Assembly (NCBI GenBank): GCA_947449735.1
Contig: CANFTB010000024.1
Location: 1 to 64,000, forward strand
DNA from: Chthoniobacteraceae bacterium
Lineage (GTDB): Bacteria > Verrucomicrobiota > Verrucomicrobiia > Chthoniobacterales > Chthoniobacteraceae
DNA: 64,000 nucleotides
Direction of reading: 5' to 3'
In this document: positions 26,662 to 36,100 of the stretch, piece by piece
How positions within the stretch are numbered: the first letter of the stretch is position 1
How the letters are laid out: the number at the start of each line of letters is the position of its first letter
Translations under genes and position numbers: made by a program
Notes under the pieces: model-generated
Told to the model about the DNA's origin: nothing
The model's input: only the letters and a program-made list of their open reading frames with translations
Database searches by the model: none

Positions 26662-29600
26662 TTAGTCGCGCGTGATGAATTCGTCCGTGTTCAGCAGAAC
26701 CCGCACGACGGTGGTCCAGGCGGCGATTTCGGGCGACCCGCCGAGTTTTTTGGCCTCCTCGGGCTGGCTGGAGAAGTTCTCTCTCGCTGATTTCAAAAGT
26801 CCCAGCAGAGGCGCCGTCTCCGCGGACGACGGGGCGCGCAGGAGGCAGGATTCGAACACCTTCCCCAGCTTGAGCGCGTCCCGGCCCTCGCCCTGCGCTG
26901 GCACATTTTCGTCTGCAACCTTCTTTGCGAGGTTCATTGAAGCCTCGGTAAAAGTCTGCGCGTTCAAGGTGGTCAACGCCTGGAGTGGTGTGTTGGAGAG
27001 GGTGCGGCGGACGCTCGAGACGTTTGCGTCCGGGCAGTCGAACGTGATGAGGTCGGGGTAGGGGACCGTGCGTTTGAAGAACGTGTACATCCCGCGGCGA
27101 TAGCGGTCCTCGCCCTTGCTGTCGGTCCAGCGGAAGTTGCCGGCGTAGCTGAGCGAGGCGATCTCGGGGGGCATCGGCGGGAAGACGCTCGGACCACCGA
27201 TTTTGCGCGAAAGCAGCCCGGACGCGGCTAGGTGCAGGTCGCGCACGATTTCGCCTTCGACCCGGAGCCGGTTCTGGCGCGCGAGCAGGCGGTTGAGCGG
27301 GTCGGTGTCCTGCATGTCCGCTCGCGAAGCGGAGGATTGCCTGTAGGTAGCCGAATTGAGAATGGTCCGGATCAGGTCTTTACGGCTCCATCCGTGGTCT
27401 TTAAGACGGGATGCGAGGAGGTCGAGTAGTTCGGGGTGCGTGGGGGCGTCGCCCCGGACTCCAAAATCCCCAACCGAGCGGACGATCCCTTCGCCGAAGA
27501 GCCGCATCCAAATCTGGTTTGCGAGCACGCGGGCGGTCAGGGGATTCTTGGCGTCCATCAGCCATTTCGCGAGGTCCAGCCTGTCGGCCGCGCCGCCGTT
27601 GCGCGGCAGGACCGCCGGGAGAATGGCGGGCGTTCCGGAGGAGACGGAGTCCGTCGGGGAGAGGAATTCCCCCCGGTGGAGGACCTTGGTGTCGCGGCCG
27701 TTCTTACGCTGGGCCAAGACGCGGACTTCCATAACCGGCGGCTTCGGTCCGGAGGCCTCGGCTGCAAGGAGAGCGTTGTGGGCGGCGTCGGCCTTAGGAT
27801 TGAAGTAGACCAGCCAGTCAACGATGCTTTCCTTCTGCTCGTTGGTCCATTTTTCGGAACCCGTGTCGATGAGGCGTTTGAGGTCTGGCTTCAGCAGGCT
27901 CTCGACGGATTCGCCTACCAGTGCGTTCAGTCGGAAGCGCCCGATAAGGTGGTTGGAAGCCTTCTTGGATTCCTGCCCGAGTTTGATGGTCACCGTTTTC
28001 GGCTCTTCCAATACCAGAGGACGGATCAGCTGGAACTGGATGTTCTGCGCTTTGCCGGTGCCGCCCAAGACCGCCCAGCCGGATTCGGAATCCATGTCGG
28101 TCGTGCCCTCTGCCGCAAAACCAGTTTGGGAAAAGGAAGCCCTGGGCGAATGTAGCGACAGGGCGACGGGTTTTCCAGAAAGGGTCTCCTCGACGCTGAA
28201 ACTGGTGAGGACGAAGTTGCCGTTTTTGTTCAGCCCGGGGCCCTTTTCGGGGAGCGACTCATCTGGAAGGACTTCCAGCCGGAAGCCGCTGACGACACCG
28301 GCGGGGAGTGTGACCGTGAGCGTGTAGGTGTCCGTGGGAGACTGGGCGCCAGAGGCGAGGAGGGAGCCGTCGGGCTGTGGAGTGAGGATGGTCTTGGACG
28401 CGCTTGTCGCGGAGTCCGCCTTTAGAGGAGCGAGCGTTTGGGACTTGCCCGCCAGGTCGGCGAGGCGCTGCTGCATCTCTTTTTCCCACTGGGGAAGCAG
28501 GGCGGCGAGGGGCGCGCGGGCTTCGTTGTAGGACTTGCGGTGTTGCTCGACTGCTGCGAGGTGGGCGGCGTTCTTTTCCTGAAATGCTTCGAGTGCTGTC
28601 TTCGAGGTGCCGACTTTGGCGTTGGATTCGTCGGCGTTGTTGAAGAAGGAGAAGAGCTGGTAGTACTCCTTTTGAGAAATCTGGTCGTACTTGTGGGAAT
28701 GGCAGCGGGCGCATCCCACCGTGTGCGCGAGCCATACGCTTCCGGTGGTTTCCGTGCGGTCGAACACGGCCTCGACGCGGTATTGCTCCTGGTCGACGCC
28801 GCCCTCGCGGTTGGTGAGGGTCTGGCGGTGGAAAGCTGTTGCCAGAATCTGCTCGGGGGAAGGGTTTTCCAGAAGATCGCCGGCGAGCTGCTCGATGGTG
28901 AACCGGTCCAGTGGCAGGTCGGCGTTGACGGCCTCGATCACCCAGTCCCGGTAACGCCATGCGTCGGGGCGCGGACTGTCTTTTTCATAGCCGTCGCTGT
29001 CGGCGTAGCGCGCCTGGTCCAGCCAGTGCCGGCCCCAACGTTCACCGAAATGGGGGGAGGCGAGTGCCCGCTCCACGAGCTTGGCATAGGCGTCTGGACT
29101 GGAGTCGTTTAGGAAGAGGGCGGCCTCCTCTGAAGAGGGAGGGAGCCCCAGCAGATCGTAATAGACGCGTTTGAGGAGCGTTGTCTTTGAGGCCTCGGGC
29201 GAAGGCTGGATGGCATCCTGAGCAAGGCGCTTGCGGACCAGCTCGTCCACCTGCGCGCTCGGAGTTTTCGCGTCTGTTCTCGGCGCCTGGATCGGGCGGT
29301 AAGCCCAGTGGTCCGCCCAGTTGGCTCCTTCGACGATCCAGCGATTTACCTTTTCGATCTCGGCGGGAGTCGGGCGCTTTGCCTTTTTAAGGGGCGGCAT
29401 GACATCGTCGCCGTGCGCGGTCTTCAGGCGGGCGAGAACTTCGCTTTGCTCGGGCTTGCTGGGGACAATCCCGGGCGCGCCGCTTTCCAACGTTTTGAGA
29501 GCGGCCTTGCGGGTGGTCAACGAGAGTCCGCCCTTGGCTTTGTCGGTCCCGTGGCATTCCAGGCAGTGCTCCGCGAAAAAGGGCTGGATGTCCTTTTGGA

Positions 29601-29679
29601 AATTAACGGAGGTGGCGGCCAACAGGGAGTGTGCTGGGAGGCAGCAGAGAAAGAGCTTGGGGAGAAAGCGGGTGCGCAT
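26662..29679 (-). CDS. PSD1 protein: planctomycete-type cytochrome c, DUF1549, DUF1553
   Basis: 1,005 residues. Sec signal, then a c-type haem domain with CLECH near residue 38 and distal MPP(LKKAKRP) near 95. DUF1549 covers about 145-350 (ASPHFGERWGRHWLDQARYA, VGCARCHSHKYDQISQKEYY, a second CxxCH-type site). A middle concanavalin-like region lies at about 430-600. DUF1553 covers about 690-985 (GVRGDAPTHPELLDLLASRL, RLRVEGEIVRDLHLAASGLL). Extracytoplasmic; believed to act in a redox or polysaccharide-related process, but the reaction is unknown. The 137-bp upstream gap holds a TATAAG at plus-strand 29724-29729, a weak promoter candidate. The DUF1501 partner follows. Confidence 0.93.
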   Translation of the reverse strand: MRTRFLPKLFLCCLPAHSLLAATSVNFQKDIQPFFAEHCLECHGTDKAKGGLSLTTRKAALKTLESGAPGIVPSKPEQSEVLARLKTAHGDDVMPPLKKAKRPTPAEIEKVNRWIVEGANWADHWAYRPIQAPRTDAKTPSAQVDELVRKRLAQDAIQPSPEASKTTLLKRVYYDLLGLPPSSEEAALFLNDSSPDAYAKLVERALASPHFGERWGRHWLDQARYADSDGYEKDSPRPDAWRYRDWVIEAVNADLPLDRFTIEQLAGDLLENPSPEQILATAFHRQTLTNREGGVDQEQYRVEAVFDRTETTGSVWLAHTVGCARCHSHKYDQISQKEYYQLFSFFNNADESNAKVGTSKTALEAFQEKNAAHLAAVEQHRKSYNEARAPLAALLPQWEKEMQQRLADLAGKSQTLAPLKADSATSASKTILTPQPDGSLLASGAQSPTDTYTLTVTLPAGVVSGFRLEVLPDESLPEKGPGLNKNGNFVLTSFSVEETLSGKPVALSLHSPRASFSQTGFAAEGTTDMDSESGWAVLGGTGKAQNIQFQLIRPLVLEEPKTVTIKLGQESKKASNHLIGRFRLNALVGESVESLLKPDLKRLIDTGSEKWTNEQKESIVDWLVYFNPKADAAHNALLAAEASGPKPPVMEVRVLAQRKNGRDTKVLHRGEFLSPTDSVSSGTPAILPAVLPRNGGAADRLDLAKWLMDAKNPLTARVLANQIWMRLFGEGIVRSVGDFGVRGDAPTHPELLDLLASRLKDHGWSRKDLIRTILNSATYRQSSASRADMQDTDPLNRLLARQNRLRVEGEIVRDLHLAASGLLSRKIGGPSVFPPMPPEIASLSYAGNFRWTDSKGEDRYRRGMYTFFKRTVPYPDLITFDCPDANVSSVRRTLSNTPLQALTTLNAQTFTEASMNLAKKVADENVPAQGEGRDALKLGKVFESCLLRAPSSAETAPLLGLLKSARENFSSQPEEAKKLGGSPEIAAWTTVVRVLLNTDEFITRD

Positions 29680-29816
29680 GGGAAGGATTGCGTTTGCGGG
29701 CGGCCGGGCTGAAAGGCCTGTCTCTTATATAATCGCGGTGGGACCCTCTGATTCAGAAGTATTTTCCGAACGGTCGTTAATCCCGCACAGACAAACTTAA
29801 AGATCGCCCTGTGGCG

Positions 29817-30995
29817 TCAGCGGGTCAGCGCTTTGGCCGCCTTTTGAAAAATGTATTCGGCTTCCCAGGCGTCGCCCGGATTGGCCGTCTGCTGGGTGAG
29901 CCAAACGCAGATCAAACCGGTGGTACGGTCCGCCAGGGTGTTTGTTCCAAAGGAACCCATGTGCCCGAAGGTGTCGCCCTTGGTAATCATTCCGTAACTG
30001 AACGCCCCGGTCCATGCCTCGGGCGTCTGGCGGTCCCTCATTTTGCGGGCCAACTCCGGCGAAAGGATTTTTGCGCCGTCGAGGGCACCGTCGTTTATCA
30101 GCATTCGGTAAAAGCGGGCGAGGTCCTGAGCGGTGGAGAAGAGACCGAGCTGCGCGGTGGGATGGCGCTTTGTCCTGTCGTGCAGCGGGGTCGAGAGGAT
30201 GGTGATTTTCGCGGGGGTGAGCTTTGTCCACGCCTCGTCCGTGCGGTAGGGGGTCATCATTCGGGCGCACTGGGCGTCGGACGGCCAGAAAGTCGTGTCC
30301 TTCATGCGCAGAGGCTCGAAGATATATTTTTCCAAAAACTCGCCGTACGGCTCGCCTGAAATGACTTCCACAAGGTAGCCGAGCACCGTGTAGGCGCCGT
30401 TGGAGTAGCGTGCGTTGGTTCCGGGTTCCCATTGGAGGGGTTCCTTTGCGTGGGCTTTGGCGCGCAGGGAGATCGGGTGGAAATCAAAAGTCGGGCCGTC
30501 GAACTGCGTCTTGGTGCCGATGCCGGCCGAGTGCATCAAGAGGTGGCGGATGAGCATGGTTTCGCGCGCGGGCCGGATGGTCTGCGGGCCACCCTCCTGT
30601 CCCTCGGCGACCTGCAGACTGGCGAACTCCGGGATGAACTTGGAAACGGGGTCGTCCACGCTCACCAGCCCGCGGTCGACCAGCATCAGGAGCGCCGCTG
30701 CTGTGATGGGCTTGGTTTGGGAGGCGACCCAGAACACAGTGTCCTCGGGCAGGGGAACCTTGGTGTCCATGTCCTTCCACCCGGCTGCCGCTGAAGCGAG
30801 GACGCCCTTGGAGTCAGCGGCCAACGCGACGGCTCCGGCAAGTTCGCGGTGCTCCACGAATGGTTGAAGCCCGTTTTGAATCGTTTCTCTGAAAGATTTC
30901 GCAGACTTTGGCGTTGCCGGCAGGTCGGCGGCCAGGACGGTTGCCGCGGATATTTGAAGCAATAGGGAAAGTGTAGAAACGTACGCGGACTTCAT
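29817..30995 (-). CDS. Serine hydrolase of the beta-lactamase/class C family
   Basis: 392 residues from the ATG at 30995, chosen because it begins a signal peptide; an open frame reaches 31196 without conserved sequence. Active-site motifs: SQTK (Ser92, Lys95), YSN in ARYSNGAYTVLG, and HMG in FGHMGSFGTN, matching SxxK, YxN and HxG. Such proteins are usually esterases or D-aminopeptidase-like enzymes rather than true beta-lactamases, and substrate cannot be called. It is first of the four-gene run ending with the S9 peptidase, and divergent from the NHL-repeat gene across 182 bp. Confidence 0.9.
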   Translation of the reverse strand: MKSAYVSTLSLLLQISAATVLAADLPATPKSAKSFRETIQNGLQPFVEHRELAGAVALAADSKGVLASAAAGWKDMDTKVPLPEDTVFWVASQTKPITAAALLMLVDRGLVSVDDPVSKFIPEFASLQVAEGQEGGPQTIRPARETMLIRHLLMHSAGIGTKTQFDGPTFDFHPISLRAKAHAKEPLQWEPGTNARYSNGAYTVLGYLVEVISGEPYGEFLEKYIFEPLRMKDTTFWPSDAQCARMMTPYRTDEAWTKLTPAKITILSTPLHDRTKRHPTAQLGLFSTAQDLARFYRMLINDGALDGAKILSPELARKMRDRQTPEAWTGAFSYGMITKGDTFGHMGSFGTNTLADRTTGLICVWLTQQTANPGDAWEAEYIFQKAAKALTR

Positions 30996-31177
30996 CGGGG
31001 TGTGGATTTCCTGGGACGGGACTCGGGCCGTTGCAATCAACGGCGCGGACGATTCAAGCCCGCCCTCAAATGGGTATCCCAGACCGGCGGCTTGGAAAAC
31101 TGCAAACATTCTTGCCCGGATGCCTTTGGCCCAAACGCAGCCTTGCACCCGTGAGGTTTCCTTGCAAAACGTCCTGC

Positions 31178-32254
31178 ATGAATCCCTCAAACGCACCGCT
31201 CAGCCGCCGGACTTTTCTCGCCGTAGGCTCCGCCGCCTTCCTCGCCCCGTACGTGCGCGCCCAGAGCAAGACAGCCCCCGAGTTTCACGGAGCCATCGTC
31301 GGTCACGGCGATTTCCGGTACCGGGTCGACAAACTCTGGAGCAAAGCCGACCCCGAGAAGACCCCGGTGAAGGACTGCCACGAAATGGTGCAGGCAAAGG
31401 ATGGCAGGCTTTTCCTGCTGACGAACCAGGCGCGCAATAACGTGCTGGTGTACCATGTGGACGGCACGCTTTTGAACACTTGGACGCTCGGGTTCGGCGG
31501 TGCCCACGGTCTGTCACTCCACGAGGAGGCAGGAGGCCGGGAGGTTTTGTTCATCACCGACACCGGCGGAAAGGTGGTCAAAACGACACTCGAAGGCGAG
31601 GTGATGCTTGAGTTGCAGGCGCCATCCGCCTCGGGAGCCTACGGAGCGAGGGACGTTTATAGTCCGACGGAGACGGCTGTCGCCCCCAACGGGGACATCT
31701 ATGTGGCGGATGGTTACGGTTCCCAGTACATCCTGCGCTTCGACCGCGAGGGCAGGTTTGTTTCCAAGTTCGGTGGCCGCAGCACGCAGCCCACAAATCC
31801 CGGCCGCTTCATGCAGGCGCACGGGGTCGCGCTGGACACCCGCGGACCGGCCCCACTTTTGGTTTGTACCGAGCGGATTCGCAACGAGTTCAACTGGTTC
31901 ACGCTCGAGGGCGTCCATGTCAGGGGGGTGTACCTACCGGGCGCCTATGTGAGCCGTCCCGTCATTGCGGGCCGTCATTTGTACTCGGGCGTGTGTTTCG
32001 GCGCGCGGCCGGACGACTACCGGATGTGGCAGCAGCGGGGATACGTCACGATTTTGGACGAGGAGGGCAGGGTGGTTTCCAATCCGGGAGGGCGCGCGCC
32101 GGAGTACCGAGAGAACCGGCTTCAGCTGATGCTGCAGGACCAGCCGGTGTTCAATAATTGCCACGACGTGGCGGTGGACAAGGAAGGCAACCTGTATGTC
32201 TGCCAGTGGAACAGCAGCCAGGTTTATCCTTACAAACTGCACCGGGAGGCCTAG
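31178..32254 (+). CDS. Tat-exported NHL-repeat (six-bladed propeller) protein
   Basis: 358 residues from the ATG at 31178, giving a twin-arginine signal (SRRTFLAVGSAAFLAPYVRA). The body shows NHL/SMP-30-like blades: VAPNGDIYVADGYGSQYILR, FDREGRFVSKFG, QAHGVALDT, and a last blade VAVDKEGNLYVCQWNSSQVY. The frame extends to 31031 but without the signal. Such six-bladed propellers bind ligands or act as lactonase or lyase-like enzymes in the periplasm; no catalytic set is evident. It is divergent from the serine hydrolase operon and followed after 12 bp by palindromic repeat copy 2. Confidence 0.87.
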   Translation: MNPSNAPLSRRTFLAVGSAAFLAPYVRAQSKTAPEFHGAIVGHGDFRYRVDKLWSKADPEKTPVKDCHEMVQAKDGRLFLLTNQARNNVLVYHVDGTLLNTWTLGFGGAHGLSLHEEAGGREVLFITDTGGKVVKTTLEGEVMLELQAPSASGAYGARDVYSPTETAVAPNGDIYVADGYGSQYILRFDREGRFVSKFGGRSTQPTNPGRFMQAHGVALDTRGPAPLLVCTERIRNEFNWFTLEGVHVRGVYLPGAYVSRPVIAGRHLYSGVCFGARPDDYRMWQQRGYVTILDEEGRVVSNPGGRAPEYRENRLQLMLQDQPVFNNCHDVAVDKEGNLYVCQWNSSQVYPYKLHREA

Positions 32255-32266
32255 GTGAATGGCTTA

Positions 32267-32417
32267 CTAAACCCGAAAACAGAAGTTCACGCGGAGACAC
32301 GGAGCCGCGGAGGGGGATAAATAATTTTGATTTATTGGTTTATATGATTTTTCTCCGCGCCCTCCGCGGCCCCGCGTGCGATCCCTTCTTCTCTTGTGCT
32401 TCGGCGTTCGGGCTAAA
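32267..32417. repeat. Palindromic repeat element, copy 2
   Basis: An element of about 150 bp. The left arm begins CTAAACCCGAAAACAGAAG and includes TTCACGCGGAGACACGG and GCCGCGGAGGG. An AT-rich centre follows (ATAAATAATTTTGATTTATT). The right arm, read on the minus strand, begins TTTAGCCCGAACGCCGAAG and includes CACGCGGGGCCGCGGAGG. Both arms match copy 1 at 16204-16350 inverted. It lies between the NHL gene and the convergent ParB-like gene and carries no open frame. Confidence 0.8.
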
Positions 32418-32461
32418 GCGCTGGGGGCCTGACGCGCCCGGCGGATAAGGTCCGCGCCTGC

Positions 32462-32839
32462 TCACACGATCTGGCAGCGGATCAGGGCGTCCTCGTTGAG
32501 CTTATAGATGGCGCACATCCTATGGTATCCGTCGGCAATGATGACCTTGCCGTTTTGGGTGTCGCGCACCAGAAGCAGGGGAGAGAGGGGTTTTCCTTTG
32601 TGGATTTTTTTGGTGTCCTTGGCCACGTGGGAGTTGCTGATTCCAAGCAGTGAGAGCCCCGAGGCCCGGAACACATCCTTTGCTTTGAATTCCGTCACCG
32701 GCGCCTTTCTGAGGCGCTTCACGATGTCCTTAACCTGAGCTTCCGGGTAATGGAGGGAAAGGTAGGAGGCTGCGGCCGGGTAATCGTGCTCTTCCACGCT
32801 TGGAAGCCATTTGATTTGAGGGGGCTCGAGTTTCGCCAT
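32462..32839 (-). CDS. Small ParB-like (ParB/sulfiredoxin fold) protein
   Basis: 125 residues. The C-terminal third (LLLVRDTQNGKVIIADGYHR) carries the DGYHR-type motif of the ParB N-terminal/sulfiredoxin fold, where a Gly-x-His-Arg loop binds nucleotide. The N-terminal part (EHDYPAAASYLSLHYPEAQV) is helical with no DNA-binding helix-turn-helix visible. No partition partner (ParA) is nearby. It may be a stand-alone nucleotide-binding protein; similar short proteins are scattered in bacteria. It is divergent from the SulP transporter. Confidence 0.65.
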   Translation of the reverse strand: MAKLEPPQIKWLPSVEEHDYPAAASYLSLHYPEAQVKDIVKRLRKAPVTEFKAKDVFRASGLSLLGISNSHVAKDTKKIHKGKPLSPLLLVRDTQNGKVIIADGYHRMCAIYKLNEDALIRCQIV

Positions 32840-32962
32840 GAGTTTGGGTGCTGGGCTTCAGTTTTGTGATTTGAGTCACCGGGTGTGATTCAGATTCGTG
32901 CTTGAAGGTGCTACAGCTATCTAAAAGGTGACAATTCTGTTAAATTTTTAACGAGTCATCGA

Positions 32963-35194
32963 ATGGATAACCAGTCACCACCCTCAGAACAAACTGCGCC
33001 CTCTCTTTCGGGAGACCTCTGGGGCGGGCTGGCCTCCATGCTGGTCGCACTCCCGTCCTCCATCGCCTTCGGTATTCTCGTCTATTCCAGCCTGGGGGCG
33101 GAATACTCCGGGCGCGGAGCCATGGCCGGTCTGCTTGGAGCCGCGGCTTTGGGGCTTGTGGCTCCGTTCATCGGCCGCAATCCTGGGTTGATCTCGGCGC
33201 CGTGCGCCCCAGCGGCAGCGGTTCTCACCGCGCTGATTGCTGAACTGGGCTCCGGAAGCAATGGATCGGCTCTCAACGCCGAAACTCTCCTGCCCATCCT
33301 GGCGTGGACGACCCTTCTTTCCGCCTTGTTTCAAGTGCTGTACGGCGCTCTGGGCGGCGGGAAGTTGATCAAATTCATCCCGTACCAGGTGGTGACCGGA
33401 TACCTCTCCAGCGTGGGGCTGATCATCGCAATGGGGCAGATTCCCAAGCTGTTCGGCTTTCAAAAGGGCTTGCCCTTGTTTGCCGGACTCACCTCGCCTG
33501 AACTCTGGAAATGGCCGGGGCTTGTTGTGGGGTTGGTCACTATTGCGGCGACCGTGCTGGCGCCGAAGCTAACCAAGCGTATTCCGGCGGCCATCTGCGG
33601 ACTGTTTGCTGGAGTCGCGGCGTACTTTTTGATCGGTCTCTTTGTGCCGTCGCTGTTGCAGCTTGAAAACAATCCCCTCGTCATCGGCGCGATCAAGGCG
33701 AACGGGCCCATTCTCGAGCAGGTCCGCTCCCAGTTCAGCGCCCTAGTCCGGGTCGATCTTGCCACACTGAAGCTGGTTCTGGTTCCGGCTCTGACACTTT
33801 CGGTGCTGCTGTCCATCGACACCCTTAAGACCTGCGTGGGCTTGGACGCCTTGACGCGGGGCCGCCACCAGCCCAATCGCGAGCTAATCGGGCAGGGAGT
33901 CGGGAACCTTGCCTCCTTTTTTGTGGGGGGGATGCCGGGCGCCGGGACCATGGGGCCGACTCTAGTCAACGTGACAAGCGGCGGTCGCACGCCGAGGGCT
34001 GGAGTGATCGAGGGTGTATGCGTGCTTCTGGCGGTGCTTCTCCTCGGACCCTGGATTGCCTGGGTGCCCACTGGCGCGCTTGCGGGAATTTTGCTGGTGA
34101 TCGCCTGGAGGATGTTCGACCGGCACGTTTTCAAGCTGCTGCTCCACCCGCATGGACGGGTGGACTTTGCCGTCATCGCCGCCGTGGTGGTAGTCGCGCT
34201 GAGCGTGGACCTCATCGCAGCGTCCGGGGTGGGCATCGCGCTCGCGATCCTGCTGTTCATCCGCGACCAGATCCACAGCGGGGTGATTCTTCGAAAATCC
34301 GAGCTGGGGCAGATTGCATCCAAGACGCTTCGTCCGGGGGAAGAGCGGCTTGTACTAGCGGAAAAGGGGCGCGAGGGCCTTGTTTGCATGCTGCAGGGAA
34401 ACCTGTTCTTTGGCACGACAGACCAGCTGTATTCGCAACTGGACGTGGATCTTCAGCACACACGCTTTCTGCTGTTGGACCTGCGTCGCGTTCGCTCGAT
34501 CGACTATACAGCGGTGCATCTATTTGAACAGATCCACTCGCGGCTCAAAGAGAGGAGCGGAAGTCTGATGTTTTCCGGCATGCCTTCGGGAGCGTTCGTC
34601 CAGGTGCAGTTTGAGAAGTATATGGAGGAGCTTGGTCTGCTTAAGGAAGGAAACGGCGTCATCATCTGGGAGACCATGGATGAGGGGTTGGAGTGGATGG
34701 AGCAGCAGATCCTTCTTTCCCACGGGATGGCTAGCCAGTCGACGCAACCGGCATTCCGCTTGTCCGAGATCACTTATTTTCGGCAGTTCGATGATGCGAC
34801 TATTTCAGCGCTGGAACGATGCATGACGGAGATCTCGCTGGACGCCGGAGCGAAGGTTTTTTCCCAAGGGGATCGTGGCGACGAGGTGTTCTTCGTTCGA
34901 AAAGGGAGCGTGCGGGTGTTGCTGCCGCTGGAGACGGGCAAGTACCACCACCTTATCACGGTCTCCAGTGGCGGTGTGTTCGGTGAAATGGCGTTTCTGG
35001 ACAACGGCACCCGCAACGTCGATGCCGTGGCAAAGGAGCCTCTGCATCTTTACGGCTTGTCCCGGAGCCGTTTCAACGACTACTCGCGATCAGACGCCGC
35101 CGTGGGTGCGCAGCTGTTTGCCCGAATCGCGCTGGCCATCGCGCAGAAGCTAAAAGATGTGAACAAGGAGTTGCGGTTGTTGGAGGAGCGTTAA
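32963..35194 (+). CDS. SulP family anion transporter with STAS and cyclic-nucleotide-binding domains
   Basis: 743 residues. The membrane domain (about 18-435) has the SulP pattern: GGLASMLVALPSSIAFGILV, then NPGLISAPCAPAAAVLTALI. The STAS domain (about 472-590) has LLLDLRRVRSIDYTA in the anti-anti-sigma-like strand-helix. The C-terminal cNMP domain (about 607-735) has the binding cassette FGEMAFLDNGTRNVDAVA, keeping the Gly-Glu and the phosphate-contacting Arg. Predicted to move sulfate, bicarbonate or another anion across the inner membrane under cyclic-nucleotide control. The cyclase at 42631-44568 could supply such a signal. A single-gene unit. Confidence 0.92.
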   Translation: MDNQSPPSEQTAPSLSGDLWGGLASMLVALPSSIAFGILVYSSLGAEYSGRGAMAGLLGAAALGLVAPFIGRNPGLISAPCAPAAAVLTALIAELGSGSNGSALNAETLLPILAWTTLLSALFQVLYGALGGGKLIKFIPYQVVTGYLSSVGLIIAMGQIPKLFGFQKGLPLFAGLTSPELWKWPGLVVGLVTIAATVLAPKLTKRIPAAICGLFAGVAAYFLIGLFVPSLLQLENNPLVIGAIKANGPILEQVRSQFSALVRVDLATLKLVLVPALTLSVLLSIDTLKTCVGLDALTRGRHQPNRELIGQGVGNLASFFVGGMPGAGTMGPTLVNVTSGGRTPRAGVIEGVCVLLAVLLLGPWIAWVPTGALAGILLVIAWRMFDRHVFKLLLHPHGRVDFAVIAAVVVVALSVDLIAASGVGIALAILLFIRDQIHSGVILRKSELGQIASKTLRPGEERLVLAEKGREGLVCMLQGNLFFGTTDQLYSQLDVDLQHTRFLLLDLRRVRSIDYTAVHLFEQIHSRLKERSGSLMFSGMPSGAFVQVQFEKYMEELGLLKEGNGVIIWETMDEGLEWMEQQILLSHGMASQSTQPAFRLSEITYFRQFDDATISALERCMTEISLDAGAKVFSQGDRGDEVFFVRKGSVRVLLPLETGKYHHLITVSSGGVFGEMAFLDNGTRNVDAVAKEPLHLYGLSRSRFNDYSRSDAAVGAQLFARIALAIAQKLKDVNKELRLLEER

Positions 35195-35302
35195 CCTGGT
35201 CCCGGGTTTTGGGCTCTGTCTCCGCTTGCACAATGCTGGCTGCGCCTGTGCGGCGGATTCGGATTGACGGGGAATCCGGCTCGGCGCGAACTGGTGGGGT
35301 AC

Positions 35303-35929
35303 ATGAAACTGTTATCTTTTCTCCCAGCACTCCTTCTGCCGATTGCGGCCTTTGCAGCCGACGACTCAGGGTTCATTCCGCTTTTCAACGGCAAGAATCT
35401 GGACGGTTGGAAGGTGAATGAAAAGCCGGACACGTTCTCCGTAAAGGACGGCGTTCTGGTGGTCAACGGCCCGCGCGCTCATATGTTCTATGACGGGGAA
35501 GTGAAGAACCACGATTTTACTAACTTCCACCTGCGGGTGGAGCTCAAGACCCACGAGAACTCGAATTCAGGCGTGTATTTTCACACGGAGTTCCAGGACT
35601 CGGGCTGGCCGAACAAGGGTTTTGAGACGCAGGTCAACAACACACACGGGGACCCCAAAAAGACGGCCGGACTCTACAACGTCAAAGACAACTTCACCGC
35701 TCCCGCAGAGGACGGCAAGTGGTTCGTGATGGAGGTGATCGTAGAGGGCAAACATATCGTGACCAAGGTCGATGGCAAGGTGATCACCGACTTCACTGAG
35801 CCCACCCCGGCCGAACCCCCGAAGGGCAATCCGGGCCGCGTGCTCGATCACGGCACTTTCGCCATCCAGGGGCACGATCCGGTGAGCAAGGTCGAGTACC
35901 GCAAGATTGAGGTGAAGCCGCTGCCTTGA
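35303..35929 (+). CDS. DUF1080 (3-keto-disaccharide hydrolase family) exported protein
   Basis: 208 residues from the ATG at 35303, where a signal peptide (KLLSFLPALLLPIAAFAADD) begins. The lectin-like fold of DUF1080 is recognisable by FIPLFNGKNLDGWKV, DFTNFHLRVELKTHENSNSG, VYFHTEFQD and a final GHDPVSKVEYRKIEVKPL. Family members act on or bind keto-sugars outside the cytoplasm and are abundant in Verrucomicrobiota. It stands between the transporter and ilvB with no linked sugar enzymes. A hairpin at 35964-35999 follows. Confidence 0.9.
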   Translation: MKLLSFLPALLLPIAAFAADDSGFIPLFNGKNLDGWKVNEKPDTFSVKDGVLVVNGPRAHMFYDGEVKNHDFTNFHLRVELKTHENSNSGVYFHTEFQDSGWPNKGFETQVNNTHGDPKKTAGLYNVKDNFTAPAEDGKWFVMEVIVEGKHIVTKVDGKVITDFTEPTPAEPPKGNPGRVLDHGTFAIQGHDPVSKVEYRKIEVKPLP

Positions 35930-35963
35930 GCCGGCCTAACTTTTAAAGATTGAGTCACTGGGG

Positions 35964-35999
35964 CCGCCCAAAGAGAGATCGGGCGTGTTGCTTGGGCGG
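35964..35999 (+). terminator. Inverted repeat, weak terminator candidate
   Basis: CCGCCCAA (35964-35971) and TTGGGCGG (35992-35999) are a perfect 8-bp inverted repeat with a 20-nt loop, 34 bp after the DUF1080 stop and 101 bp before ilvB. No T-tract follows. It may be a terminator or a leader structure for ilvB; nothing decides between them. Confidence 0.35.
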
Positions 36000-36100
36000 T
36001 TCCGGCGATCTTCGGTTGTCTCCGACGGCAACCTTCAGCTTGCGAGCGGGGCGGGGTTTAGTTTAATGTCTAAGGTTCTGCCGGACCTAATTTGAATTTT

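Noticed and set aside
25539-26675. 378-codon plus-strand ORF opposite DUF1501
   Set aside because: Antisense shadow of a gene with clear family motifs and a Tat signal.
29817-30995. True beta-lactamase resistance gene
   Set aside because: SxxK/YxN/HxG motifs fit the wider serine-hydrolase family. The operon context (PSD1, DUF1501, S9 peptidase) points to catabolism, not resistance.
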